Source of the DNA: RGIG7300 sp045657645
GTDB taxonomy: Bacteria > Bacillota > Clostridia > Oscillospirales > CAG-272
DNA: 11,194 nucleotides
Direction: 5' to 3'
Assembly: GCA_045657645.1 (NCBI GenBank)
Contig: JAZOTL010000131.1
Location: 1 to 11,194, forward strand
Shown: positions 1-8,300 of the stretch, piece by piece
Position numbering within the stretch: position 1 is the stretch's first letter
Layout: each line of letters begins with the position of its first letter
Translations under genes and position numbers: made by a program
The notes under the pieces: model-generated
The model's database searches: none
Seen by the model: only the letters and a program-made list of their open reading frames with translations
What the model was told of the DNA's origin: nothing

Positions 1-111
1 TAAAGTACGCTCAAGAAGTCCTGTATTTATTATTTTGCAATCCTCAATGGAAATATGAGAGAAATATTCAATTTTTTCTTTTCCGAAAATTTTATTTAAA
101 ATAGTATCCAT
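1..111 (-). CDS. N-terminal fragment of a possible QueG-like (epoxyqueuosine reductase family) protein
   Basis: An open frame on the minus strand starts at the ATG at 111-109 and runs off the left edge, giving 37 residues that begin MDTILNKIFGKEKIEYF. A stop codon lies four codons upstream in frame, so no earlier start is possible. The stretch around residues 18-35 (FSHISIEDCKIINTGLLER) resembles, from memory, the N-terminus of the short Clostridia proteins annotated as epoxyqueuosine reductase, whose family carries 4Fe-4S ferredoxin-type clusters and acts in the last step of queuosine synthesis for tRNA. No cluster-binding cysteine motif is visible in this fragment, so the family call is weak. 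That a real protein starts here is better supported, because the frame is open to the edge and a promoter-like element sits just upstream. No Shine-Dalgarno sequence precedes the ATG. The gene diverges from the parE-like gene. Confidence 0.45.
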   Translation of the reverse strand, partial: MDTILNKIFGKEKIEYFSHISIEDCKIINTGLLERTL

Positions 112-117
112 AGCTTT

Positions 118-146
118 ATTTTAACATATAAAAACCAAAAAAACAA
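118..146 (-). promoter_or_regulatory. Predicted sigma-A promoter with extended -10, reading leftward
   Basis: On the minus strand there is TTGTTT (146-141), a 17-nt spacer, and TAAAAT (123-118) preceded by TGT, which makes an extended -10 element. The expected transcript start, about seven bases downstream, falls at roughly 111-112, on or next to the ATG of the leftward gene. The region is very AT-rich, so chance matches are likely, but spacing and the TGn element are both optimal. No equally convincing promoter was found for the rightward parE-like gene. Confidence 0.45.
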
Positions 147-170
147 CAGAATTCCAAAAGGAGTATCCCG

Positions 171-2153
171 ATGGCAAAGAAGAATCAGACAAATAGTTAT
201 TCCAATGATGATATCACCCTGTTAAAAGGCCCTGATAAGGTAAGACTGCGCCCCGGAGTTATTTTCGGTTCAGACGGTATAGAGGGTTGTCAGCACTCGG
301 TGTTTGAGATAGTTTCAAACTCTGTGGATGAGGCAAGAGAGGGCTACGGTAATCTTATTACCGTTACTGTAGAACGTGATATGGTGATAACCGTTGAGGA
401 TAAGGGTAGAGGTATACCCCTTGACTTTAACGAAAAGGAACAGCGTTATAACTGGGACCTTGTATTCTGTGAATTGTATGCAGGCGGTAAATATAACAAT
501 GCAAGCGGTGGTAACTATGAGTATTCTCTCGGTCTTAATGGTCTTGGTGCCTGCGCCACCCAGTTCTCCTCTGAATTTATGGAGGTTAAGAGCTGGCGCG
601 ACGGTAAGTGCTATGAGATATCCTTTAAAAAGGGGTACGTTGCTTCCGAGCTTACTGTACGTGAGGAAAAGCACCACACGGGAACATATATCCGTTGGCG
701 CCCCGACCTTGAAGTATTTACCGATATCCATATGTCAAAGGAATATTTTGCCGAAATGCTTTTGAAGCAGGCAGTAGTTAACAGCGGCATTAAGTTTGTG
801 CTAAAGTGGCAGGGTAACGGCGGCTATGAAACCACAGAATATTACTACGAAAACGGTATAGCTGATTACGTTGTTGAAGCCGCAGGTGGCGAGGCAATGA
901 CCGCGCCTGTTGTGTGGAGAACAGAAACACAGGGCCGCGACAGAGCAGACCTTGATGAATACAAGCTTAAGGTTGAAACAACCTTCTGCTTCTGTAAAAA
1001 TAGAAGTCTTATAGAGCATTATCATAACTCAAGCTTCCTTGAACACGGCGGTGCTCCCGATGACGCTATGAAGAACGCCTTTGTGTTTGCCCTTGATAAG
1101 TATCTTAAAAATAATGGTAGATACAACAAAAACGAAAGCAAGGTTAAGTTTGACGATATTGGACTTTCACTTATATTTGTTTCAAATAACTTCTCTACAA
1201 GAACCTCTTACGAAAACCAGACCAAAAAGTCTATTACAAATAAGTTTATAAAGGACTTCCTTGCTGATTATATTAAGCAACAGCTTGAGGTATATTTTAT
1301 AGAAAATCCCCTTGATGCAGAGCAGATTGCAAACGTTGTTCTTGCAAACAAGAGAAGCCGTGAAAATGCGGAAAAAACAAGACTTAAGACCCGTGACGAT
1401 CTTATAAAGAATATCGATATCAAAAATAAGGTTGAAAAGTTTGTAAACTGCCGTTCAAAGGATCCTGACAGACGTGAAGTTTACATCGTTGAGGGTGACT
1501 CTGCTCTTACATCCTGTAAGCTGGCCCGTGATTCGGAGTTTCAGGCAGTAATACCTGTAAGAGGTAAGACCCTTAACTGCCTTAAGAGCAGCTACGATAA
1601 GATCTTTAAAAGCGATATTATAAAGGACCTGTTGCGTGTTATCGGTTGCGGTGTTCAGGTAGATTCAAAGGTTAAAACGGAATTCCCAAAATACGATATA
1701 AATCTTCTCAAGTGGAATAAGATAATAATTTGTACAGATGCGGATGAGGACGGTTTCCAGATAAGAACACTTATTCTTACTCTCTTCTACCGCCTGCTTC
1801 CCGACCTTATAGAGCAGGGAAAGGTATTTATAGCTGAATCTCCTCTGTTTGAAATCACAACGAAGGATGACACTTATTTTGCTTATAACGAATTTGAGAA
1901 GGCTGAGATATTAAAGCAGCTTGAAGGTAAAAAATATATCCTTCAGCGTTCAAAAGGTCTGGGCGAAAATACCCCGGATATGATGTCACGCACTACAATG
2001 AATCCTGCAACACGCCGCCTTATAAGGGTTGAGGCTGCGGATGCAGAAGCTACTGCAATGATATTTGATACGCTTTTAGGTGATAATCTTCCTGCCCGTA
2101 AGGAATTTATTATGGTTCACGGAAGCGAGTATGCGGCACAGGCCGACGTTTAA
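171..2153 (+). CDS. parE: Type IIA DNA topoisomerase B subunit, divergent ParE/GyrB-like
   Basis: A 660-residue ATPase/TOPRIM subunit of a type IIA topoisomerase, close to the usual length of Gram-positive ParE. It would supply ATP-driven strand passage with a GyrA/ParC-type partner. GHKL ATPase domain, about residues 20-230: catalytic Glu46 and Mg-binding Asn50 (FEIVSNSVDEA), Asp77 with RGIP (80-83), GLNGLG (121-126). Transducer, about 231-400, with the QTK loop at 350-352. TOPRIM domain, about 435-550: Glu441 in VEGDSA, and Asp523 and Asp525 in TDADEDG. A C-terminal KGLGE (595-599) follows. All catalytic acids are present, but flanking residues differ from textbook GyrB/ParE: ALT instead of AGG after VEGDS, DEDGFQ instead of DVDGAH/SH, and SKGLGE instead of YKGLGE. 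The ATG has a good AAAAGGAG site (156-163) seven bases upstream. addB follows after 17 nt; no A-subunit gene adjoins. ParE is preferred over GyrB from resemblance to a Clostridia paralogue group recalled from memory; the ParE/GyrB choice is uncertain, the family is not. Confidence 0.85.
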   Translation: MAKKNQTNSYSNDDITLLKGPDKVRLRPGVIFGSDGIEGCQHSVFEIVSNSVDEAREGYGNLITVTVERDMVITVEDKGRGIPLDFNEKEQRYNWDLVFCELYAGGKYNNASGGNYEYSLGLNGLGACATQFSSEFMEVKSWRDGKCYEISFKKGYVASELTVREEKHHTGTYIRWRPDLEVFTDIHMSKEYFAEMLLKQAVVNSGIKFVLKWQGNGGYETTEYYYENGIADYVVEAAGGEAMTAPVVWRTETQGRDRADLDEYKLKVETTFCFCKNRSLIEHYHNSSFLEHGGAPDDAMKNAFVFALDKYLKNNGRYNKNESKVKFDDIGLSLIFVSNNFSTRTSYENQTKKSITNKFIKDFLADYIKQQLEVYFIENPLDAEQIANVVLANKRSRENAEKTRLKTRDDLIKNIDIKNKVEKFVNCRSKDPDRREVYIVEGDSALTSCKLARDSEFQAVIPVRGKTLNCLKSSYDKIFKSDIIKDLLRVIGCGVQVDSKVKTEFPKYDINLLKWNKIIICTDADEDGFQIRTLILTLFYRLLPDLIEQGKVFIAESPLFEITTKDDTYFAYNEFEKAEILKQLEGKKYILQRSKGLGENTPDMMSRTTMNPATRRLIRVEAADAEATAMIFDTLLGDNLPARKEFIMVHGSEYAAQADV

Positions 2154-2170
2154 TATTTTGGATATTAATT

Positions 2171-5100
2171 ATGTTGAATTTTATTCTTTCAGGCCCACAA
2201 AGCGAAAAGGATAATTATATTGCGCAATGTATTGCAAAGGATCTTAATGATAACAAAAAGGTATTGCTTATAGTTCCGGAGCAGGAAGCGGTGCTTGCTG
2301 AAAAGCGTATAACAGCTGCCGTTTCATCCTCGGATGCAGTTTTTGCGCTTGAGATAGCTAACTTCCGCAGATTGTCGGATATTGTTCGCAGAAACGTGGG
2401 TTCATTGTGCTACAACTATATATCAAAGGGAGGACAGGCTATTATAATGTGGCGTGTCCTTTCTGAACTTGCGCCTACTCTTAATACCTATCGCATTGGC
2501 GATTCCACCGATATAGGGCTTATAAGCTCTCTCATAGCCCTTTTTAAGGAAATGAAGCAGTATTGCATTCTGCCCGAGGTCTTGCAGGATGCTACCCTTG
2601 AGTTAAATGATAACCTTAAGCTTAAAACTGAAGACATTTCCATGATTTACGACCTGTACTGCCAATATATTGATGCAGAGTATGATAATGCAGACGATGA
2701 TATACTTATGACTGCAGATCTGCTTTCTGGTAGTGGTCTTTTTAGTGATGCAAACGTATATATTGATTCCTTTAACGGTTTTACCCCTGCAGAGCTTGCC
2801 GTTATCGGATATTTTCTTGCAAATGCTCCTGAGGTAAAGATATCCCTTTGCGTTGACCTTGAACGTGATACCGAAATGTTTACAAGTATACTGCGCATAA
2901 AGGATAGGATAACAGGGATTGCAGAAAAATGCGGATGTGAGGTAGCGCAAGATGTTAATCTTGCTCCTGCATATGTAAATCCTTGTGCAGGATATATAGC
3001 TAAAAACCTGTGGGCAACCATTAAAGAAGATAAGGCGTGCGAAAATGATTACCTGCGGCTCCTTGCCTGCAAAAATAAGTATACCGAGTGTGAGTTTGTT
3101 GCCCGTGATATTATGCGCAGAGTTGCGCAAGGAGCACGTTATCGTGATTTTACCGTTATTTTCGGTTCACAAGAGCATTTTTCGGATATAATAGACCCCA
3201 TATTTGCCCGTCATAACATACCCTGTCATTTTTCTGCCCGTAAGGATATAACCCAGCACCCTATGTCAAAGGTTGTATTGGCGGCTCTTGCAATAATATC
3301 AAAGGGTTGGCGGCGCGATGACGTTATTGCATATCTCCATACAGGCTACAGCACCTTAAATGATGAAGAATGTGATGCCTTGGAGGAATATTCCTACGTA
3401 TGGTCTATCGAGGGTAGCAGGTGGTATGAGAGTGCTGACTGGACCATGAATCCGGACGGCTTTACCTCCCGTACAACAAAATATACCCATGATACACTAA
3501 AGCTTATTAACAGCGCAAGGCGTAGCTTTATAAAGCCGATTTGTGTTTTAAAGGAAGCGATCGGTAAAGGCGTTACAGGTAAAGCGTTGGCCCGTTGCTT
3601 GTATGATTTTATGTCTTACGTTATAGATACTGATAAGTTGACAAGCGATGACGTTCCTGTATGGAACTGCCTTTGCGAGGCTCTTGAACAGCTTAGCTTA
3701 TGCTGTGACGATAAGATACTTATAAACGCCGAAAATGCAAAACGTCTTTTGCGTTTGATGATATCACAGCTAAATTACGGCAATATACCCGCAACCCTTG
3801 AATGTGTAAACGTTGGTACTGTTCAAAGCCTTAGAAGCGTACGCACCGACTACGTTTATCTTATAGGGGTAAATGACGGTGTGTTCCCAACGCTTTCTCA
3901 AAACGTGGGTGTGTTTAGCGATGATGAACGCACAGAGCTTGATTGTGCTGGAATAAGGCTTTCGGGTGATAGCGAAGAAATGTACTACGAGCAGATGTGG
4001 TATTTTTACAGAGCTCTGCTTGCGGCAAACAAACATATTACCGTTACTTTTGCCTCAAAGGGTCTTATGGGCGAGGAGCTTCTGCCTTCATCGGGAGTTG
4101 GCGAGATACTTGCTATGTTTGGCAATGAAATTCTTGAATGTGAAGAAGAGATTTCTCCCCTTGAACTGATATGGGATAAAGAATCTGCAAGAAGATATCT
4201 TGATAGTGATGATAATAGTATACGCCGAGAGGTAGAAAAATTCTTAGGTGTTGATACTACCGCTTCAGGGGAGCTTTCAACTGTTGAATGCTCACTTGAT
4301 GAAGCCACCGCAAAGCAGATGTTTGCGGGCGATCTTAGTATGTCGCAAACCCGATTTGACGGGTTTGTAAGATGCCGTTTTGCATATCATATGAACAACG
4401 TGCTAAAACTGCGGGAACGCAGAAAGGCGGAGCTTGATTACAGGAACATTGGTACCTTTGTACATAATGTGCTTGAAAATTATTTTTACTATATGCGTAA
4501 CGTTAAGGGTGATTTTACACCCTTGACCGAGGAAGAATCGGATAAACTGCTTGACAGGATAATTTCTGATTATCTAATCTCCGTTTTCAACAGAACAGGC
4601 GGTACAAGTAAGCGTATGTTGGCTCTTTTTAAGCGATTAAAAAGACAGTCAAAGGTTTTTATTGAAAATATAAACCGCGAGCTTAGTAATTCTGATTTTG
4701 TTCCCTCGCTTTTTGAGTTAAATATAAGCGATGGAGAAGGGGACAGTATTAAAGCATACCGTATTCCTTTGGACGATGGCTATGAGACCTATGTGTATGG
4801 CCAGATAGACAGAGTTGATACCTATGAAAAGGACGGTAAGGTTTACTTCCGCATCGTTGACTATAAAACCGGCAAGCACGATTTTGACAGACGTAATATT
4901 TCAAAGGGCTTGGAATTGCAGTTGCTTTTGTATATGCTTTCAATTCTCCATGATCCACAAAACTTTAATCGCCTGTTAGGCTCAAGCGGTGAGGCTGTTC
5001 CCGTTGGTCTTTGCTATTATCTTGCAAGCTTATCTGGTAAAAGTGTTGGCTCACACCGTATGAGCGCAGATGAAGTGTTTGAAAAGGTTGTAGGCTCTGT

Positions 5101-5398
5101 AGAACGTAAAGGAACATACCGCCAAACAGAGGACATACCCGACCTTTTGGATAAGAGTGCGGGTAAGATATATCTGCCTAAGGTAAAGCGTAACGGTGAA
5201 GCAACCCTGCTTGAAACTGAAGAGCTTGGCGCTCTTATTTCTGAAATTGAGGATACCGTTCGCCGTATTTCTGCCTCTATAAAAAAAGGTGAAGCTGATG
5301 CTGTTCCGAACAACGGTGATACTTCGATATGTGATAACTGCAAAATGCGTGTAATATGCCGCAATATGAGTAATGCAGAGGAGGAAGACGATGAGTGA
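2171..5398 (+). CDS. addB: ATP-dependent helicase/nuclease AddAB, subunit B
   Basis: A 1075-residue AddB, the non-translocating partner of AddA in the Firmicutes double-strand-end resection enzyme; AddB nuclease cuts one of the two strands during unwinding. It is slightly shorter than the Bacillus protein. N-terminal helicase-like part: VLLIVPEQ (31-38), FNGFTPAE (201-208) and LIGVNDGVFP (564-573) are AddB signatures. The C-terminal RecB-type nuclease has His765, Asp880 (GQIDRVD), Asp897 and Lys899 (VDYKTGK) and Gln917/Tyr921. Four cysteines fit the known AddB iron-sulfur cluster: Cys735 (FVRCRF), then Cys1054, Cys1057 and Cys1063 with C-x2-C-x5-C spacing. Oddity: the N-terminal Walker A, GRAGSGKT-like in many AddB proteins, reads SGPQSEKD (7-14), with no usable glycine pattern and Asp in place of Thr/Ser. 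The start has only a weak GGA eight bases upstream, suggesting translational dependence on the preceding gene. Its acidic C-terminal tail (EEEDDE) overlaps the ribosome-binding site and start of addA. Confidence 0.93.
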   Translation: MLNFILSGPQSEKDNYIAQCIAKDLNDNKKVLLIVPEQEAVLAEKRITAAVSSSDAVFALEIANFRRLSDIVRRNVGSLCYNYISKGGQAIIMWRVLSELAPTLNTYRIGDSTDIGLISSLIALFKEMKQYCILPEVLQDATLELNDNLKLKTEDISMIYDLYCQYIDAEYDNADDDILMTADLLSGSGLFSDANVYIDSFNGFTPAELAVIGYFLANAPEVKISLCVDLERDTEMFTSILRIKDRITGIAEKCGCEVAQDVNLAPAYVNPCAGYIAKNLWATIKEDKACENDYLRLLACKNKYTECEFVARDIMRRVAQGARYRDFTVIFGSQEHFSDIIDPIFARHNIPCHFSARKDITQHPMSKVVLAALAIISKGWRRDDVIAYLHTGYSTLNDEECDALEEYSYVWSIEGSRWYESADWTMNPDGFTSRTTKYTHDTLKLINSARRSFIKPICVLKEAIGKGVTGKALARCLYDFMSYVIDTDKLTSDDVPVWNCLCEALEQLSLCCDDKILINAENAKRLLRLMISQLNYGNIPATLECVNVGTVQSLRSVRTDYVYLIGVNDGVFPTLSQNVGVFSDDERTELDCAGIRLSGDSEEMYYEQMWYFYRALLAANKHITVTFASKGLMGEELLPSSGVGEILAMFGNEILECEEEISPLELIWDKESARRYLDSDDNSIRREVEKFLGVDTTASGELSTVECSLDEATAKQMFAGDLSMSQTRFDGFVRCRFAYHMNNVLKLRERRKAELDYRNIGTFVHNVLENYFYYMRNVKGDFTPLTEEESDKLLDRIISDYLISVFNRTGGTSKRMLALFKRLKRQSKVFIENINRELSNSDFVPSLFELNISDGEGDSIKAYRIPLDDGYETYVYGQIDRVDTYEKDGKVYFRIVDYKTGKHDFDRRNISKGLELQLLLYMLSILHDPQNFNRLLGSSGEAVPVGLCYYLASLSGKSVGSHRMSADEVFEKVVGSVERKGTYRQTEDIPDLLDKSAGKIYLPKVKRNGEATLLETEELGALISEIEDTVRRISASIKKGEADAVPNNGDTSICDNCKMRVICRNMSNAEEEDDE
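5379..5384 (+). promoter_or_regulatory. Ribosome-binding site that fixes the addA start
   Basis: AGGAGG lies six bases before the ATG at 5391. This decides between that ATG and an in-frame ATG 18 bases upstream (5373), which has no comparable site. The motif is embedded in the last codons of addB, where it encodes part of the acidic tail. Confidence 0.85.
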
Positions 5399-8300
5399 TG
5401 TAAAATGGACTCCCTCTCAGCTTGAGGCAATTGGTGCCCGCGATACATCTTTACTTGTGTCTGCCTCTGCAGGCTCAGGAAAGACTGCGGTGCTTGTAGA
5501 AAGGATAATACGAGAGCTTTTAAGTGAAGATGCTCCCGTTGAGATATCCGATATTATAGTTGTTACCTTTACCGTTGCGGCAACTGCCCAGCTGAAGCGA
5601 AAATTAGCAGATGCCGTAAAGAAAAAGCTTGCCATTGATCCTACCGATAAATATCTGCAAAAGCAGTTGCGCAATATTCAAAAGGCAAAAATTAAAACCA
5701 TAAACAGTTTTTGCTATGACTGTGTAAAAGAAAATTTTGCTAGCTTAGGGCTTAGCGCCGGTGTGCGTATTGCTGATGATATTGAAAACTCCCTTGTTAT
5801 GAGCACAGTTATGGAAAAGTGCATCGACGAGTTTTATGAAAAGGGAGAATCGTTAGGTATAAAGGATTTCTCTGCCTTTTGTGAGAATTTCAGTCTTTTA
5901 AGGGATGATTCTTTAGGGGAGATACTTTATGATTTGTACCTGAAGTGCTACGTTGAGGTTTTAGGCGTAGAAAGCCTTAAGGTTAACGTTACCGCATTGC
6001 AAAAAGCGGCACAAAATGACCCCTTTGAAAGCGTTTGGGGTAATGAGATCAATTGTAGATGCAAAAAGGTGCTTGAACATATGCGCGCTCTTATACGTGA
6101 GAGCGAAAAGCTTATTATGACAAGCGAGGTGTATGATATATACGCCCCTGCTATAGAGAGCGATCTTTTGTTTGTTGAGGATGCATTAAATTCTCTTAAA
6201 GGTACTTATGAGGAATTCAGAAGCTTTGTAAACGCCTATAAGTTCGTTGGTCTTAAAGCAGTAAAAAGTGATGACCCGCTTGTAAAGGATATAAAAGACG
6301 AATTCCAAAAGACCCGTAATAAAATGAAGGGCTTTCATAAACAGCTTACTTCATATACTGAAGCGAGTGTTGAGGATATCGCTTACTTTACCGAAAGAAC
6401 AGCCTGCCTTACCGAGGAACTTTATACCTTCCTGTCTTATTTCCACAAAAAAGCAACAGAGGAAAAGCGACACAGAGGAATACTTTCCTTTGCTGATTGC
6501 GAGGTACTTACCTTGCAGCTTTTATATGATGCGCAAAATGATGCTCCTACCTCTGTAGCAAGGGAATTCAGAGAACGTTACAGCAGAGTTTATATCGATG
6601 AATATCAGGACGTAAACGCCGTTCAAGACAAGATATTTGAAATGATAACGGGTAAGAACAGCGGATTTATAGTTGGTGATATCAAGCAAAGTATTTATCG
6701 CTTCCGCGGTGCAGTACCCGAGCTTTTTGGTTCATACCGTGACCGGTATACACCCTATAAGGCAGAGAGTATAGATGCTTTAACTGATAATACCTCAAAA
6801 ATATTTCTGCAGGAAAATTTCCGTTCGGATAAGAGCGTTATAGATTTTTCTAATATGACTGCAGGCAGGGTAATGGTAAAGGCTGAAAGCGATATCAATT
6901 ACTGCTCACAGGATGACCTTGTGTGCGCAAAGGCTGCCGAAAAGGATATGCATCTTCCCGTAACAGTTGCCGTGCTTGACCGTAACGAGGCGAAAAACGA
7001 GGAGGCGGTTTACGTTGCCGATGAAATCGAAAAGCTTGTTGCAGGCGGTGCCTCATATGGCGATATTGCAATACTTTTGCGTGCTACGGCAAGTTATCTT
7101 TCTGTGTTTACACAGGAGTTTGAAAAGAGGGGTATTCCCGTTAACTGCAATTTAGGTGGTAATTACTTTGATACCCCTGAGGTTATGCTTGCTCTGTGTT
7201 ATTTAAACGCTATTGATAATCCAAGGAGAGATATATTTCTTTGCGGACTTTTAAAAAGCCCCGTGTATTCCTTTACACTATCAGAGCTCGAAAAAATAAG
7301 GCGGGCTTGCCCGGCTCAAAGCTTTTATGATTCTATACTGCAATACTGCAAGGAAAATGAATTTGAAAAAGGCAGGTATTTTATAGCAGAGCTTGCAGAG
7401 CTTCGTGAATATGCAAAAGCCGCATCTGCCCATGAGCTTATATGGAAGCTGTTATATGATAAGGGGCTTATGGCTTGCGTTACCCGTGCTTCAAAGGATA
7501 CTGAAGGTGCCGCAAATAATCTTTTGTATCTTTATGAAAGAGCAAGAGGCTTTGAGGTTGGAGATTTCAAGGGATGTACCGCTTTTCTTGAATATATAAC
7601 AAGGGTTGCCGAAAAAGGAGGAACCATAGTTTCCGAAAAAACTGAAGGGGGTAACGGCGTTAGTATAATGACCGTTCACGCTTCAAAGGGTCTTGAGTTC
7701 CCCTATTGCTTTGTTTGTTATGCGGATAGAAATCTTAAATCAAAGGATCTGCAAAACAAGCTGTACAGCCATTCAAAACTGGGTGTTGCTGCAAATATTT
7801 GTGATGAGAACGGACTTGTTTTGTACGATACCTTTATGATGAAGGCAATAGGTATACGTATAGAAGAGGAAGCTCTTGAAGAGGAAATGAGGCTTCTCTA
7901 CGTTGCGCTTACCCGTGCAATAAACAAACTTTACGTGGTAGGCCACGCAAAGGATGCTCAAAAATTTGTTGAAGAAAAGCTTGACGTTGATTATTTCAAC
8001 AGGATATATATGCTTTCCGAAAACACCTATTTAAGATGGGTGCTCGCAATGCTTTCCGGTAACGGTGATTCTACATATGAGCTTGTGCTACCTTCTGTAG
8101 ATGAAGGTGAGGAAGAAGTTATCCTTGAAGCAGAGGAAGAAATTGCCGAGAAAAATGTAGAATTAGATGAGTCAGTAGTTGAGCTTTTAAAGAAGAGGGC
8201 AGAGTTTAGCTATAAGCATAATAAGCTTGTAAACGTACCTGCAAAAATCTCCGTTTCGGCTCTTTATCCCGGTGTGCTTGATGAGGAGGAAGAGGCAAGG

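Noticed and set aside
60..135. Sigma-A promoter for the rightward parE-like gene, for example TAAAAT at 97-102 or TATAAA at 127-132
   Set aside because: No acceptable -35 box lies at 16-18 bp from either hexamer; the region is AT-rich enough to give such hexamers by chance.
315..731. Minus-strand open frame of 138 codons opposite the parE-like gene
   Set aside because: It overlaps the GHKL domain coding sequence completely and has no domain of its own.
2603..3130. Minus-strand open frame of 175 codons inside addB
   Set aside because: It is opposite clear AddB coding sequence and has no recognisable family or plausible operon context.
5373..5390. Earlier in-frame ATG for addA adding six residues (MQRRKT)
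   Set aside because: It has no ribosome-binding site, while AGGAGG is ideally placed for the ATG at 5391, and the extra residues do not fit AddA N-termini, which begin near the W-T-x-x-Q motif.
5017..5448. Minus-strand open frame of 143 codons across the addB/addA junction
   Set aside because: It spans the reverse of two coupled genes; its Ser/Arg-rich translation is typical of antisense reading of acidic codons.
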